21,489 nucleotides of DNA from LSUCC0057 sp042091915 (GTDB lineage: Bacteria; Pseudomonadota; Gammaproteobacteria; Pseudomonadales; Porticoccaceae): NCBI GenBank assembly GCA_042091915.1, contig JBELGO010000023.1, forward strand, positions 1-21,489, in the 5' to 3' direction. Within the stretch, counting starts at the first letter, position 1; every line of letters starts with the position of its first letter. Of this stretch, positions 7,823 through 15,411 are shown one piece after another. Under the pieces are notes generated by a model. The model did not search any database, was not told the origin of the DNA, and saw only the letters and a program-made list of their open reading frames with translations. The translations under genes were made by a program, and so were the position numbers.

Positions 7823-7834
7823 GGAGACGCCGAC

Positions 7835-8002
7835 ATGGCTAAAGCAATCCGCGAAAAAATTCGTTTGGTTTCAAGTGCCGGTACAGGTCACTTCTACACC
7901 ACTGATAAAAATAAGCGCAACATGCCCGAAAAAATGGAGATCAAGAAGTACGATCCCACGATTCGTCAGCACGTGATCTACAAAGAAGCAAAAATTAAGT
8001 AA
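7835..8002 (+). CDS. rpmG: 50S ribosomal protein L33
   Basis: A 55-residue L33, the same length as the E. coli protein. It opens MAKAIREKIRLVSSAGTGHF, continues YTTDKNKRNMPEKMEIKKYDP and ends VIYKEAKIK. There are no cysteines, so it is the zinc-independent type. The ribosome site AAGGAG (7821-7826) overlaps the rpmB stop codon and lies eight bases before the ATG. It is the last gene of the pair; a strong terminator starts 12 bases after its stop. Confidence 0.97.
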   Translation: MAKAIREKIRLVSSAGTGHFYTTDKNKRNMPEKMEIKKYDPTIRQHVIYKEAKIK

Positions 8003-8014
8003 CTTTTGCTCGCG

Positions 8015-8050
8015 CACAAAAAAACCCAGCATCGGCTGGGTTTTTTTGTG
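8015..8050 (+). terminator. Strong intrinsic terminator, probably bidirectional
   Basis: A perfect 16-bp inverted repeat with a four-base loop: the GC-rich core CCCAGC/GCTGGG is flanked by a run of seven A on the left and seven T on the right. It ends rpmB-rpmG and, read on the other strand, lies 18 bases after the stop of the 4-TM gene, so it can serve both convergent genes. Confidence 0.95.
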
Positions 8051-8068
8051 CCTACTGTTTTTACTCAG

Positions 8069-8506
8069 CTAGCGCAGCCAGCCTGCAGTCGCTGCGCGGT
8101 AGGTAAGAAACAATAGATAGATCGAGACCAGCGCCATTAACAGTGGTTGGCTAATGCCCATTTGACCGTGCTGGCTCCACGCGTCGGTGGCCAGTAATCG
8201 CTGTGCCAGTAAGCCTATATGAGTGATAAAGTTGAGAGTCAGCAGGGCAATAGCCGCGGTCTTTTTTGTGGATAACATAAATGCCCCCCAAAAACCTAGC
8301 AGCAAGCCCAAGGCTTGAAGGATTAGCAGCCAGCTAGGCTGGCTGGCTAGCAATTGCTGCTCTACAGCGGAGAAGGGGGCATAGTCGGCTGCCATGCCGC
8401 GATATTGAGCAACCACTAAAAAACAGGCAGCGGCATACCAGAGGATGCCCAATTGAGCGACTGGGGTGAACCACTTGGGTCGTATTCTGGTGAATAAAAC
8501 CGACAT
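8069..8506 (-). CDS. Four-helix integral membrane protein of unknown function
   Basis: 145 residues with four likely membrane helices at about 16-36, 58-77, 83-104 and 117-136, joined by short loops. The stretch between helices 1 and 2, with AVEQQLLASQPSWLLILQ, resembles small membrane proteins often labelled sugar transporter in databases (a Glu-Gln-x-Leu motif followed by a Pro-Ser/Ala-Trp pair before helix 2); that label has no functional support that I know of. No signal peptide, cysteine cluster or enzymatic motif is visible. ATG at 8506 has an AGG ribosome site six bases upstream and AGGAAC a little further. It stands alone between the csp gene and the rpmG terminator, which it shares. 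Confidence 0.8.
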   Translation of the reverse strand: MSVLFTRIRPKWFTPVAQLGILWYAAACFLVVAQYRGMAADYAPFSAVEQQLLASQPSWLLILQALGLLLGFWGAFMLSTKKTAAIALLTLNFITHIGLLAQRLLATDAWSQHGQMGISQPLLMALVSIYLLFLTYRAATAGWLR

Positions 8507-8652
8507 TTCGAACCTGTTCCTCGCGTTGCGAATCGCTGCATTCTAACGGGTTTTGTCTAAAAAAAGATACCCATGCTCTTTCAGCGCTGGAGAGGGCAAT
8601 TGTGTAAACGTTTAGCTCCGTCCGAGCTGGGCCGGCAGCCTAGCTGTGCGGT

Positions 8653-8865
8653 TTAGTCGGCGATGACGTTATCGGCCTGATCGCCTTTTTGGCCGGCGAC
8701 CACCTCTAGCGTGACCCGCTGCCCCTCTTTGAGCGACTTAAATCCTTCAGCTTGGATTGCGGTGTGGTGGACAAAAACATCGCCGCCACCATCGCGCTCA
8801 ATAAAGCCATAACCTTTGCTGTCGTTAAACCATTTCACTGTGCCAGCGACTCGTTCTGCAGCCAT
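8653..8865 (-). CDS. Cold-shock-domain protein (CspA family)
   Basis: A 70-residue single cold-shock domain that binds single-stranded RNA or DNA, acting as an RNA chaperone. Both nucleic-acid-binding motifs are present: KGYGFI (RNP1) and VFVHHTAI (RNP2), after the opening GTVKWFNDS. The family's usual KG-plus-acidic ending is present as QKGDQADNV. ATG at 8865 has GAGG nine bases upstream; an in-frame reading from 8925 would add 20 unrelated residues and run through a hairpin. Without expression data it is not possible to say whether the protein is cold-induced. It lies 109 bases after serA on the same strand, behind a terminator-like hairpin. Confidence 0.95.
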   Translation of the reverse strand: MAAERVAGTVKWFNDSKGYGFIERDGGGDVFVHHTAIQAEGFKSLKEGQRVTLEVVAGQKGDQADNVIAD

Positions 8866-8891
8866 TATCAAAAACCTCAAATACGATAGAT

Positions 8892-8925
8892 AAAAAATGG
8901 CAGCCTGCCAATGCAGAACTGCCAT
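8892..8925 (-). terminator. Terminator-like hairpin between serA and the cold-shock gene
   Basis: On the minus strand ATGGCAG pairs with CTGCCAT (7 bp), and inside the loop CTGC pairs with GCAG around ATTG, giving a two-part stem followed directly by T residues. It lies 50 bases after the serA stop and 27 bases before the csp ATG. It is probably the serA terminator; it could instead be part of the csp leader. Confidence 0.6.
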
Positions 8926-8974
8926 ATGAGTTTAGGATGTTTTTTGCTAACGCGCCACTGGTGTGGCGGTGCGA

Positions 8975-10204
8975 TCAGAACAGTACTCTGCAGCGCACAG
9001 TGCCGGTAACAGACTTGAGAGCAGCGATAGCCGCATCGCTGTACTCGCCATCGATATCAACCACAACGTAGCCGACATCGCCCTCAGTTTGTAGATACTG
9101 CGCGGCGATGTTGAGATCATATTCAGTCAAAATTTGGTTGATAGCGGTCATTACGCCTGGAGTGTTGCTGTGCACGTGGAGTAGACGGTGGCGGTCTGAT
9201 TGGGCCGGTAGCGCTACTTGGGGGAAATTGACTGCACTAGTGGTGGTGCCGCTGTCGCTGTATGTGGCCAGTTTTTCGGCGACTTCTAGGCCGATATTAG
9301 CCTGAGCCTCCTGAGTGGAGCCACCAATGTGAGGGGTTAAAATAACGTTGTCGAAGGCGCGCAGCGGCGAGACAAACTCTTCACTGTTGCCTTTGGGTTC
9401 TGTCGGGAAAACATCGATCGCCGCTCCGCCGACATGGCCGCTCTGCAGCGCTGCTGTGAGCGCTTCGATATCGATCACTTGGCCTCGCGCGGCATTGATG
9501 AGCATCGCACCCGGTTTCATTGCCGCCAGCTCTTTGGCGCCGAACATATTGCGTGACCCGGCAGTGTCGGGGACATGTAGTGTCACTATATCGGCGCTGC
9601 TCAGTAGCTTGTGGAGATCGCGCACCTGTTCGGCGTTACCCAGGGGCAGTTTGCTCACGGTATCGTAAAAACGCACCTGCATGCCAAGCGACTCGGCCAA
9701 TACGCTGACTTGGCTGCCAATATTGCCGTAGCCGACAACAGCGAGTACTTTGCCGCGTACTTCGTGAGCGTTGGCGGCACTTTTTTGCCACTCCCCGCGG
9801 TGCGCGGCGGCGTTCTTGGCTGGGATTCCGCGCATCAACATAATCGCCTCGGCGATGACCAGTTCGGCGACGCTGCGCGTATTGGAGTAAGGCGCATTAA
9901 ATACCACTACACCGTGGCGGCTGGCTGCGGCCAAGTCGACTTGGTTGGTGCCAATGCAGAAGCAGCCAATACCGATGAGCTTTTTCGCCGCAGAGAAGAC
10001 CTCATCGCTGAGCTGAGTGCGCGAGCGGATACCGACAAAGTGCGCATCGCTGATCGCCTCCAGTAACTCATCGCCCGAGAGCGCGGTGGTGCGCTGGTCG
10101 ATATTGGTATAGCCGGCGGCTTGGAGTGTTTCCACTGATGAGGGGTGTAGCCCTTCGAGGAGGAGAAATTTGATTTTCGACTTGTCGAGCGAGAAATTCA
10201 GCAT
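8975..10204 (-). CDS. serA: D-3-phosphoglycerate dehydrogenase
   Basis: First enzyme of serine synthesis, oxidising 3-phosphoglycerate to 3-phosphohydroxypyruvate; SerA of this type can also reduce 2-oxoglutarate to D-2-hydroxyglutarate. The 409 residues match E. coli SerA in length and order: substrate region with GIRSRTQL and GTNQVDL, NAD-binding GYGNIGSQV (158-166), catalytic Arg240, Glu269 and His292, and a C-terminal ACT domain from about 340. In the ACT domain His345, Asn347 and Asn365 sit where E. coli binds the inhibitor serine, so feedback inhibition is expected. ATG at 10204 is supported by the family N-terminus and a loosely spaced AGGGA. It diverges from the flavoprotein gene at 10321, its likely metabolic partner. 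Confidence 0.97.
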   Translation of the reverse strand: MLNFSLDKSKIKFLLLEGLHPSSVETLQAAGYTNIDQRTTALSGDELLEAISDAHFVGIRSRTQLSDEVFSAAKKLIGIGCFCIGTNQVDLAAASRHGVVVFNAPYSNTRSVAELVIAEAIMLMRGIPAKNAAAHRGEWQKSAANAHEVRGKVLAVVGYGNIGSQVSVLAESLGMQVRFYDTVSKLPLGNAEQVRDLHKLLSSADIVTLHVPDTAGSRNMFGAKELAAMKPGAMLINAARGQVIDIEALTAALQSGHVGGAAIDVFPTEPKGNSEEFVSPLRAFDNVILTPHIGGSTQEAQANIGLEVAEKLATYSDSGTTTSAVNFPQVALPAQSDRHRLLHVHSNTPGVMTAINQILTEYDLNIAAQYLQTEGDVGYVVVDIDGEYSDAAIAALKSVTGTVRCRVLF

Positions 10205-10249
10205 AGCGTTTGGGGTCCCTACCTGTGGGTGTAAATAGTCAATCTAAGC

Positions 10250-10282
10250 AAAGTCGCTTATGGTAACATGCGGCGACTTTTT
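10250..10282 (+). promoter_or_regulatory. Hairpin plus T-run in the leader of the flavoprotein gene
   Basis: AAAGTCGC (10250-10257) and GCGACTTT (10273-10280) form an 8-bp stem with a 15-base loop, followed by further T residues to 10282. It lies 38 bases before the ATG of the flavoprotein gene, in its likely leader, and looks like an intrinsic terminator that could act as an attenuator. It also lies in the serA upstream region. Function is inference. Confidence 0.5.
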
Positions 10283-10320
10283 GCTGTTGAACTTTGCTCA
10301 ATTTTGGAGGCTCGCCAGTC

Positions 10321-11709
10321 ATGCTCCCCGCTCCGTTTATCGCCGACGTACAGTCACTCATTGGTTCCAATCGCCTGCTCGAAGAGAGCGCCGATCTGCA
10401 GCGCTATGGCGTCGATCGCACCACCGTTTGGCAGCCTGCCCCTTCGGCAATTGCGCTGCCCGGCTCGGTTGAGGAGGTCCAGCAGCTAGTGGTGCTGGCC
10501 AACCAATACGATGTAGCGGTAGTCCCCTCGGGTGGGCGCACGGGTTTGAGCGGCGGTGCGGTCGCTAAAAACGGTGAGCTGGTGATTGCCATGGATCGCC
10601 TCAATGAAGTGATTGAGTTCAACCCAATCGACCGCGCAGTCACGGTTGGTGCCGGTATGATTACCGCCAACTTACAAGATTTTGCCGAGCAGCAAGGGCT
10701 CTACTATCCGGTGGATTTTGCCTCGGCGGGCTCCAGCCAAATCGGTGGCAACATTGCCACTAACGCCGGCGGTATCAAGGTGATTCGCTACGGTATGACC
10801 CGCGAGTGGGTATTGGGATTGAAAGTGGTGACCGGCTCTGGCGAGCTGCTGGAGCTCAACCGCGGTCTGCTGAAAAACAACACCGGTTACGATATGCGCC
10901 ACTTGTTTATTGGCTCTGAGGGCACGCTTGGCCTGATCTGTGAGGCGACCATTAAATTGGCGCGCCCGCCAGTCGACTTGGCGGTGTTGGTGCTCGGCGT
11001 CAACGATTTCCCCTCAATTATGTCGGTGCTGGAAAAATACACCACGGCGCTCGATCTCACCGCCTTCGAATTTTTCTCTGAAGCCGCTCTGGTCCGGGTC
11101 ACCGAGCACACCGGTTTGGCGCGTCCGTTCGAGACACAGACCCCGTTCTATGCGTTGTTGGAGTTTGAGCAGGGCGGCGATCAGCTCGATGTCGCTATGG
11201 CGCTGTTTGAGGAGTGTCTAGAGGCAGAGCTGGTCAGCGATGGCGTAGTCAGCCAGAGCCTGAGCCAAGCGGCCAACCTGTGGAAACTGCGCGAAGATAT
11301 CTCTGAAACACTGTGGCACTGGAAGCCGTATAAAAACGATATCTCGGTAAAAGTCTCCAAGATGCCCGATTTCATTCTCGAAGTGGATGCTCTGGTGGCC
11401 GACCGTTACCCCACCTTTGAGGTGGTCTGGTATGGCCATATTGGCGATGGCAATTTGCACCTCAATATTCTCAAACCCGATGACTTGGCGATCGAGGCGT
11501 TTGTTGAGCAGTGCAGCACGGTCAGCAGTGAGGTGTCACAACTGGTCGAGCGCTATGAGGGCAGTATTTCGGCGGAGCACGGTGTTGGCCTGTTGAAAAA
11601 GCCCTACCTCAAGCACAGCAAGAGCGAGCAAGAGGTCAATCTGATGCGCGCCATACGACACAGTTTTGACCCCAACGGCATTCTCAACCCAGGTAAGTTG
11701 TTTGACTAG
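10321..11709 (+). CDS. FAD-dependent D-2-hydroxyglutarate dehydrogenase-like oxidoreductase
   Basis: A 462-residue flavoprotein of the GlcD/D-2-hydroxyglutarate dehydrogenase group. The N-terminal FAD domain contains PSGGRTGLSGGAV (69-81), VTVGAGM (107-113), the long GSSQIGGNIATNAGG loop (137-151) and GSEGTLGLICEAT (198-210). The C-terminal domain carries the metal-ligand motif HIGDGNLH (373-380), SAEHGVG (417-423) and the ending DPNGILNPGKLFD. In Pseudomonas the serA-linked homologue re-oxidises D-2-hydroxyglutarate made by SerA and passes electrons to ETF, which pulls serine synthesis forward; divergence from serA supports the same role here. D-lactate or glycolate oxidation is the main alternative. 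ATG at 10321 has GGAGG ten bases upstream; TTG at 10294 is less likely. Confidence 0.88.
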   Translation: MLPAPFIADVQSLIGSNRLLEESADLQRYGVDRTTVWQPAPSAIALPGSVEEVQQLVVLANQYDVAVVPSGGRTGLSGGAVAKNGELVIAMDRLNEVIEFNPIDRAVTVGAGMITANLQDFAEQQGLYYPVDFASAGSSQIGGNIATNAGGIKVIRYGMTREWVLGLKVVTGSGELLELNRGLLKNNTGYDMRHLFIGSEGTLGLICEATIKLARPPVDLAVLVLGVNDFPSIMSVLEKYTTALDLTAFEFFSEAALVRVTEHTGLARPFETQTPFYALLEFEQGGDQLDVAMALFEECLEAELVSDGVVSQSLSQAANLWKLREDISETLWHWKPYKNDISVKVSKMPDFILEVDALVADRYPTFEVVWYGHIGDGNLHLNILKPDDLAIEAFVEQCSTVSSEVSQLVERYEGSISAEHGVGLLKKPYLKHSKSEQEVNLMRAIRHSFDPNGILNPGKLFD

Positions 11710-12367
11710 CGCGGCCTATCAGCACGGCTGGATAGAGGGCGGCAGCTGCCAACTACCAGTTGGTAAGATAGTCTGTGTGGGGCGCAATTATGCGGATCAC
11801 GCCGCCGAGCTCAACAACCCTATCCCCACCGAGCCGGTGCTGTTTATGAAGCCGGCAACTGCACTGTGTAGCTTGCAACAGCCACTCAGCTGGCCAGACC
11901 AGTTTGGTGCCTGCCACTTTGAGACGGAGCTAGCGCTGTTAATCGGGGCGCCGCGCGCAGAGCAGCCGACCATAGCGGGGTTGGGTCTAGCACTCGATCT
12001 TACCCTGCGCGAGCTACAAGAGACTCTCAAGCAGGCGTGCCTCCCGTGGGAAAAAGCCAAGGGGTTCGATCGCGCCTGTCCAATCACCCCGTGGCTGCCC
12101 TACTGCGACGATATCGATCTCGCCGCGCAGCAGTTTCAGCTCTACTGCAACGGCGAGATCCGTCAGCGCGGCGACAGCAGTCATATGCTGACCCCAGTGC
12201 CGGCGCTGCTCGAGGCGATTGCGCCGTTTTTTAGTCTGCAGCCTGGCGACGTCGTTTTGACCGGTACACCAGCCGGTGTCGGTCCGCTACGCAGCGGCGA
12301 TCAGCTCGAGCTGCGTTGGCAGCCGCGCGCGGGGCAAGAGTACAGTTTTACTGCGCGCGCGCAGTGA
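11702..12367 (+). CDS. Fumarylacetoacetate-hydrolase-family protein (YcgM-like)
   Basis: 221 residues, close to E. coli YcgM (219) and matching it across its length: KIVCVGRNYADH (22-33), EPVLFMKPATALC, the metal ligands Glu74 and Glu76 in HFETELALLIG, Asp99 in ALDLTLRELQ, KAKGFDRACP and the closing GDVVLTGTPAGVGPL. The fold binds one divalent metal and acts on 2-oxo/enol acids. Family members include acylpyruvate hydrolases, oxaloacetate decarboxylases and oxaloacetate enol-keto tautomerases, so the substrate is open. TTG at 11702 overlaps the stop of the flavoprotein gene and follows AGG at eight bases; TTG at 11666 would overlap further. Its TGA overlaps the srkA ATG by one base. The three genes look like one operon. 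Confidence 0.88.
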   Translation: MTSAAYQHGWIEGGSCQLPVGKIVCVGRNYADHAAELNNPIPTEPVLFMKPATALCSLQQPLSWPDQFGACHFETELALLIGAPRAEQPTIAGLGLALDLTLRELQETLKQACLPWEKAKGFDRACPITPWLPYCDDIDLAAQQFQLYCNGEIRQRGDSSHMLTPVPALLEAIAPFFSLQPGDVVLTGTPAGVGPLRSGDQLELRWQPRAGQEYSFTARAQ

Positions 12368-13365
12368 TGATGGATAGTGGTTCGCCAATCTACACCCACC
12401 CCTATGCAGCGCTCAGTCCAGAGCGTGTTATCGATGCGGTAGAGTCGCTGGGGTTTATCAGCGACTATCGGTTGCTGGCGCTCAACAGTTATGAAAACCG
12501 TGTCTATCAGGTCGGTATAGAGCAGTCGACACCGATCATTGCCAAGTTCTATCGGCCGCAACGCTGGAGCCGCGAGGCTATTTTAGAAGAGCACGCCTTC
12601 ACCGCAGAGTTGGCTGCGGCGGAACTGCCGGTAGTGGCCCCACTGCAAATTAATGGCGCTACCTTACACAGTGACGGGGATTTTTACTTTGCACTGTTTG
12701 AGCGTCGCGGCGGCCGCGCCCCCGAACTCGATAATCTCGACAACCTCCACCTGCTGGGTAAGTTGTTGGGGCGTTTCCACGCTCAGGGGGCGGTGCAACC
12801 ATTTGCTGCACGGCCTGCGCTCAGCTGGCAAGAGTTTGGTCGCGATGCGGTCGACTTTGTGGTGGCCGAAGTCATCCCCACTGAGCTGCGCGAGGCATAT
12901 GCGAGTACAGCAGAGGTGTTGTTGGCGCGGATCGAGCCGCTGCTGGCAGCAGCGCAGCCGGACTTTTTGCGCAGCCACTGCGACTGCCACGGTGGCAATA
13001 TTCTCTGGCGCGATGAGCGTCCGTTGTTTGTCGACTTTGACGATGCGCGGATGGCGCCGGCGATACAAGATATCTGGATGTTGCTCAGTGGCAGCCGCGA
13101 CGAGCAGCGTCGTCAGCTCGACGAAATCGTCGACGGTTACGACCAATTTTTTACCTTCCAGCCGCGACAGTTAGCACTCATAGAGCCACTGCGCACACTG
13201 CGAATGATCCATCACAGCGCATGGATAGGGCGGCGCTGGAGCGACCCTGCCTTCCCGCGCGCGTTCTCTTGGTATGCGCAGCCGCGCTACTGGGGCGATC
13301 AGATACTCGCGCTGCGCGAACAGATGTCGGCGCTCGATGAGCCGGCGCTTACACTGCAGGGCTAA
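12367..13365 (+). CDS. srkA: Stress response kinase A (YihE/RdoA family Ser/Thr kinase)
   Basis: A 332-residue homologue of E. coli SrkA, an aminoglycoside-phosphotransferase-fold Ser/Thr kinase that lowers stress-induced death by counteracting MazF. Conserved landmarks are NSYENRVYQV (40-49), the ATP lysine region IIAKFYRPQRW (57-67), ILEEH (72-76), the catalytic loop with Asp206 and Asn211, and the metal-binding FVDFDDARMAPAIQDIWMLL (from 221). The catalytic loop reads HCDCHGGN where E. coli has HGDCHAGN; the essential Asp and Asn remain. ATG at 12367 shares its A with the FAH stop; a second ATG follows at once. E. coli srkA precedes dsbA, which is not found here. The stop overlaps that of the convergent transporter gene. 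Confidence 0.94.
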   Translation: MMDSGSPIYTHPYAALSPERVIDAVESLGFISDYRLLALNSYENRVYQVGIEQSTPIIAKFYRPQRWSREAILEEHAFTAELAAAELPVVAPLQINGATLHSDGDFYFALFERRGGRAPELDNLDNLHLLGKLLGRFHAQGAVQPFAARPALSWQEFGRDAVDFVVAEVIPTELREAYASTAEVLLARIEPLLAAAQPDFLRSHCDCHGGNILWRDERPLFVDFDDARMAPAIQDIWMLLSGSRDEQRRQLDEIVDGYDQFFTFQPRQLALIEPLRTLRMIHHSAWIGRRWSDPAFPRAFSWYAQPRYWGDQILALREQMSALDEPALTLQG

Positions 13366-15170
13366 AGCAGCAGCGACACCACCACGGCAACAGCGATATA
13401 GACCGGTGAAATCACCCTTCCTGCACGCAAAAAATCGCGGTTGCTGTAGTTGCCCGCACTGATAATTAAGCTGTTAACTTGATGGGTGGGCATCAAAAAC
13501 GAATTGGATGCACAAACCGCCACCAGTAGCGCCAGTGGGCGCGGATCGACTCCCAGTGTGTTGGCCATCTGCAGCGCGATAGGCATGAGAACTACGGTTG
13601 CGCCGATGTTGGAGAGAAACAGCGTAGTCAGCGTAGCGGCGACAGCAAATGTGGTGTGTAGCACCCAAGTGCTCGGGTGAGCTGGCAGTGCAGCGAGTAG
13701 CTCTGCAGTCAGCCAGTCAGCACTGCCGGTGTGGACAATGGCAGTGCCCAGAGGAATGAGCCCGGCGAGCAGGAATACTGTCTGCCAACTAATTGCCCGA
13801 TAAGTCTGGTTGATGGTGATTACCCCGCTGACTACCAGGGCAACCGCGGCAGTGAGAAAAACCAGTGCTAGCGGCAGAGGGCTGAACAGGGCAGCTGCCA
13901 GCGCTGCCAAGGCGATAATCAAAAGTTTGCCACGCCCACCGCTGGTGGGTGTCTCCGGGAAATCGTTGTCCAGTACGGCAAATTCATCGCCGTTGCGCAG
14001 CGCCGCCAAGTCGCGCCAGCGCACATGACAAAGCAGCGTATCTCCCGCCTGCAATGACACCTCGCGCAGTTGTGAGTGGATCAGCTGTTGGCCGCGAAAA
14101 ATCGCCACAGGGGTTAAACCAAACTGCTTGCGAATACGGATATCGCCAATAGCGCGGTCAATCAGTGCGGTGCCGGGGCGCACGACCACTTCGGCAAAGC
14201 CAGAGATGTCTGGGCTCAATGCCTCGTCGAGGAGCTCGTCGACAGCTTGGGTTAAGCGCAGCGCTGAGGCCAAGGCGGCAGTGGCGGTGCAGTCGCCAAC
14301 AATAGCCAGTGCGCGCGTGTCAGCCAGAGAGAGCAGGCGATGTGGTGAGAGCACCACCTCATCGCTGCGCAGTGCCAGTAGCTCCACTTTATAGTGTTCT
14401 TCCAGGTCGCCTACGGTGAGATCCGATAACAGTGAGCGGTCACTGACCTTAAATTGTTGGAGCTCGCCCGAGAGCTGGTAAAGGTTCTGATAGTGAGCCA
14501 AAGAGTGGCTGTTGGTGCGCGCTGGTCGGCTCGCCGGGAGCATCTGATCCGGTAGAAAAAACCACAGTAATCCACAGCTAAAGAGCAGCGCTAAGCCGAT
14601 GGGTGTCACATCCAGCAAACCAAAATGATCGGTATCAGCGGGGAGTAGATCGTTGATTAATATCAGCGGGCCAGAGCCAATCAGCGTTAAATTACCGCCG
14701 ATGATAATCATAAAAGCCACCGGCATGAGCAGACGGCCCATATCGATATTTAGGCGCCGCGCCAGCCTGCTGACAATAGGAATAAACAGTGAGATCGCGG
14801 CAATGTTTTGCATTAACCCTGAGAGCAGCGCACCACCGCTGGTGATGGTCAAACGCAGCTGGCGCTCATTGGGGCGACCGCGTGCGAGTCGACGGCTCAA
14901 CCCATCCATCAAGCCGCTGCGGTCGATGGCATAGCCCAGAGCAGTAATACCGATGACCGTGACCACAGCGCCGCTGGCCAAGCCGCTGTAGAGGCCATCA
15001 CTGGGCAAAAGGGACAGGCTGGGGTGCTCGTTGAGAAGACCCAACAGCACAAGGATAAACAGCGCAGAGATATCTACCCGCCAGCGATCGGCAATGAAAA
15101 GAGCGGCGGTGGTTGCAGTGAGGGCCAGGGTGACAGCGATGTTGGCGTTGAATAGAGCAGTTTCGGTCAT
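13362..15170 (-). CDS. SLC13-type (DASS) permease with two RCK_C-like domains
   Basis: 602 residues. Membrane helices fill about 10-210 and 415-602; between them lie two cytosolic RCK_C/TrkA-C-like domains (about 238-305 and 320-395; the second has RPGTALIDRAIGDIRIRKQFG and VSLQAGDTLL). This layout, membrane-RCK_C-RCK_C-membrane, is common in bacterial SLC13 permeases sometimes annotated as sulfate or anion transporters. The two transport repeats show QNIAAISLFIP (121-131) and LSNIGATVVLMP (519-530), the places of the Ser-Asn-Thr ion-binding motifs; neither keeps SNT exactly, so substrate and coupling ion cannot be told. ATG at 15170 has no clear ribosome site. A perfect TATAAT hexamer lies at 15291-15296 on this strand but without a good -35 box. 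The gene converges on srkA with a 4-base stop overlap. Confidence 0.87.
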   Translation of the reverse strand: MTETALFNANIAVTLALTATTAALFIADRWRVDISALFILVLLGLLNEHPSLSLLPSDGLYSGLASGAVVTVIGITALGYAIDRSGLMDGLSRRLARGRPNERQLRLTITSGGALLSGLMQNIAAISLFIPIVSRLARRLNIDMGRLLMPVAFMIIIGGNLTLIGSGPLILINDLLPADTDHFGLLDVTPIGLALLFSCGLLWFFLPDQMLPASRPARTNSHSLAHYQNLYQLSGELQQFKVSDRSLLSDLTVGDLEEHYKVELLALRSDEVVLSPHRLLSLADTRALAIVGDCTATAALASALRLTQAVDELLDEALSPDISGFAEVVVRPGTALIDRAIGDIRIRKQFGLTPVAIFRGQQLIHSQLREVSLQAGDTLLCHVRWRDLAALRNGDEFAVLDNDFPETPTSGGRGKLLIIALAALAAALFSPLPLALVFLTAAVALVVSGVITINQTYRAISWQTVFLLAGLIPLGTAIVHTGSADWLTAELLAALPAHPSTWVLHTTFAVAATLTTLFLSNIGATVVLMPIALQMANTLGVDPRPLALLVAVCASNSFLMPTHQVNSLIISAGNYSNRDFLRAGRVISPVYIAVAVVVSLLL

Positions 15171-15325
15171 GATTAAATGCTGGGTTCTATGTGGTCACGT
15201 TAGAGTATACCTTCTGAGTACAGCGATACAGCCAAATAGTCTCCGCCAGCGCAGTTTGAGGCGGTTGTCGATCTTAGCCTGGTTTTAGCCATTATAGTTG
15301 CCTTTGAATAATCTCGGCTGAGGGG

Positions 15326-15355
15326 TTGGTTTTGAGCGCTGGTGACGGGTAAAAT
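15326..15355 (+). promoter_or_regulatory. Candidate sigma70 promoter of gcvH
   Basis: TTGGTT (15326-15331) and TAAAAT (15350-15355) are separated by 18 bases, with a leader of about 50 bases to the gcvH ATG. A GCCGCCGGCGGC palindrome follows near 15380-15391, just before the ribosome site. No glycine-riboswitch core was recognised. Confidence 0.5.
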
Positions 15356-15411
15356 CTATTCACTAAATTATTGCTTGGCGCCGCCGGCGGCAGGCTAACG
15401 GGGAGTTTTAA

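Noticed and set aside
8595..8640. Hairpin after the cold-shock gene (AGCTC/GAGCT) as its terminator
   Set aside because: Only five base pairs and no T-run on the relevant strand.
15374..15395. GCCGCCGGCGGC palindrome before gcvH as a regulator site or terminator
   Set aside because: It is short, made only of GC repeats, lacks a T-run, and no known operator matches; kept only as a remark in the promoter entry.
15171..15411. Glycine riboswitch upstream of gcvH
   Set aside because: The 241 bases between the transporter and gcvH lack the conserved aptamer cores, and the expected leader is only about 50 bases, too short for the element.
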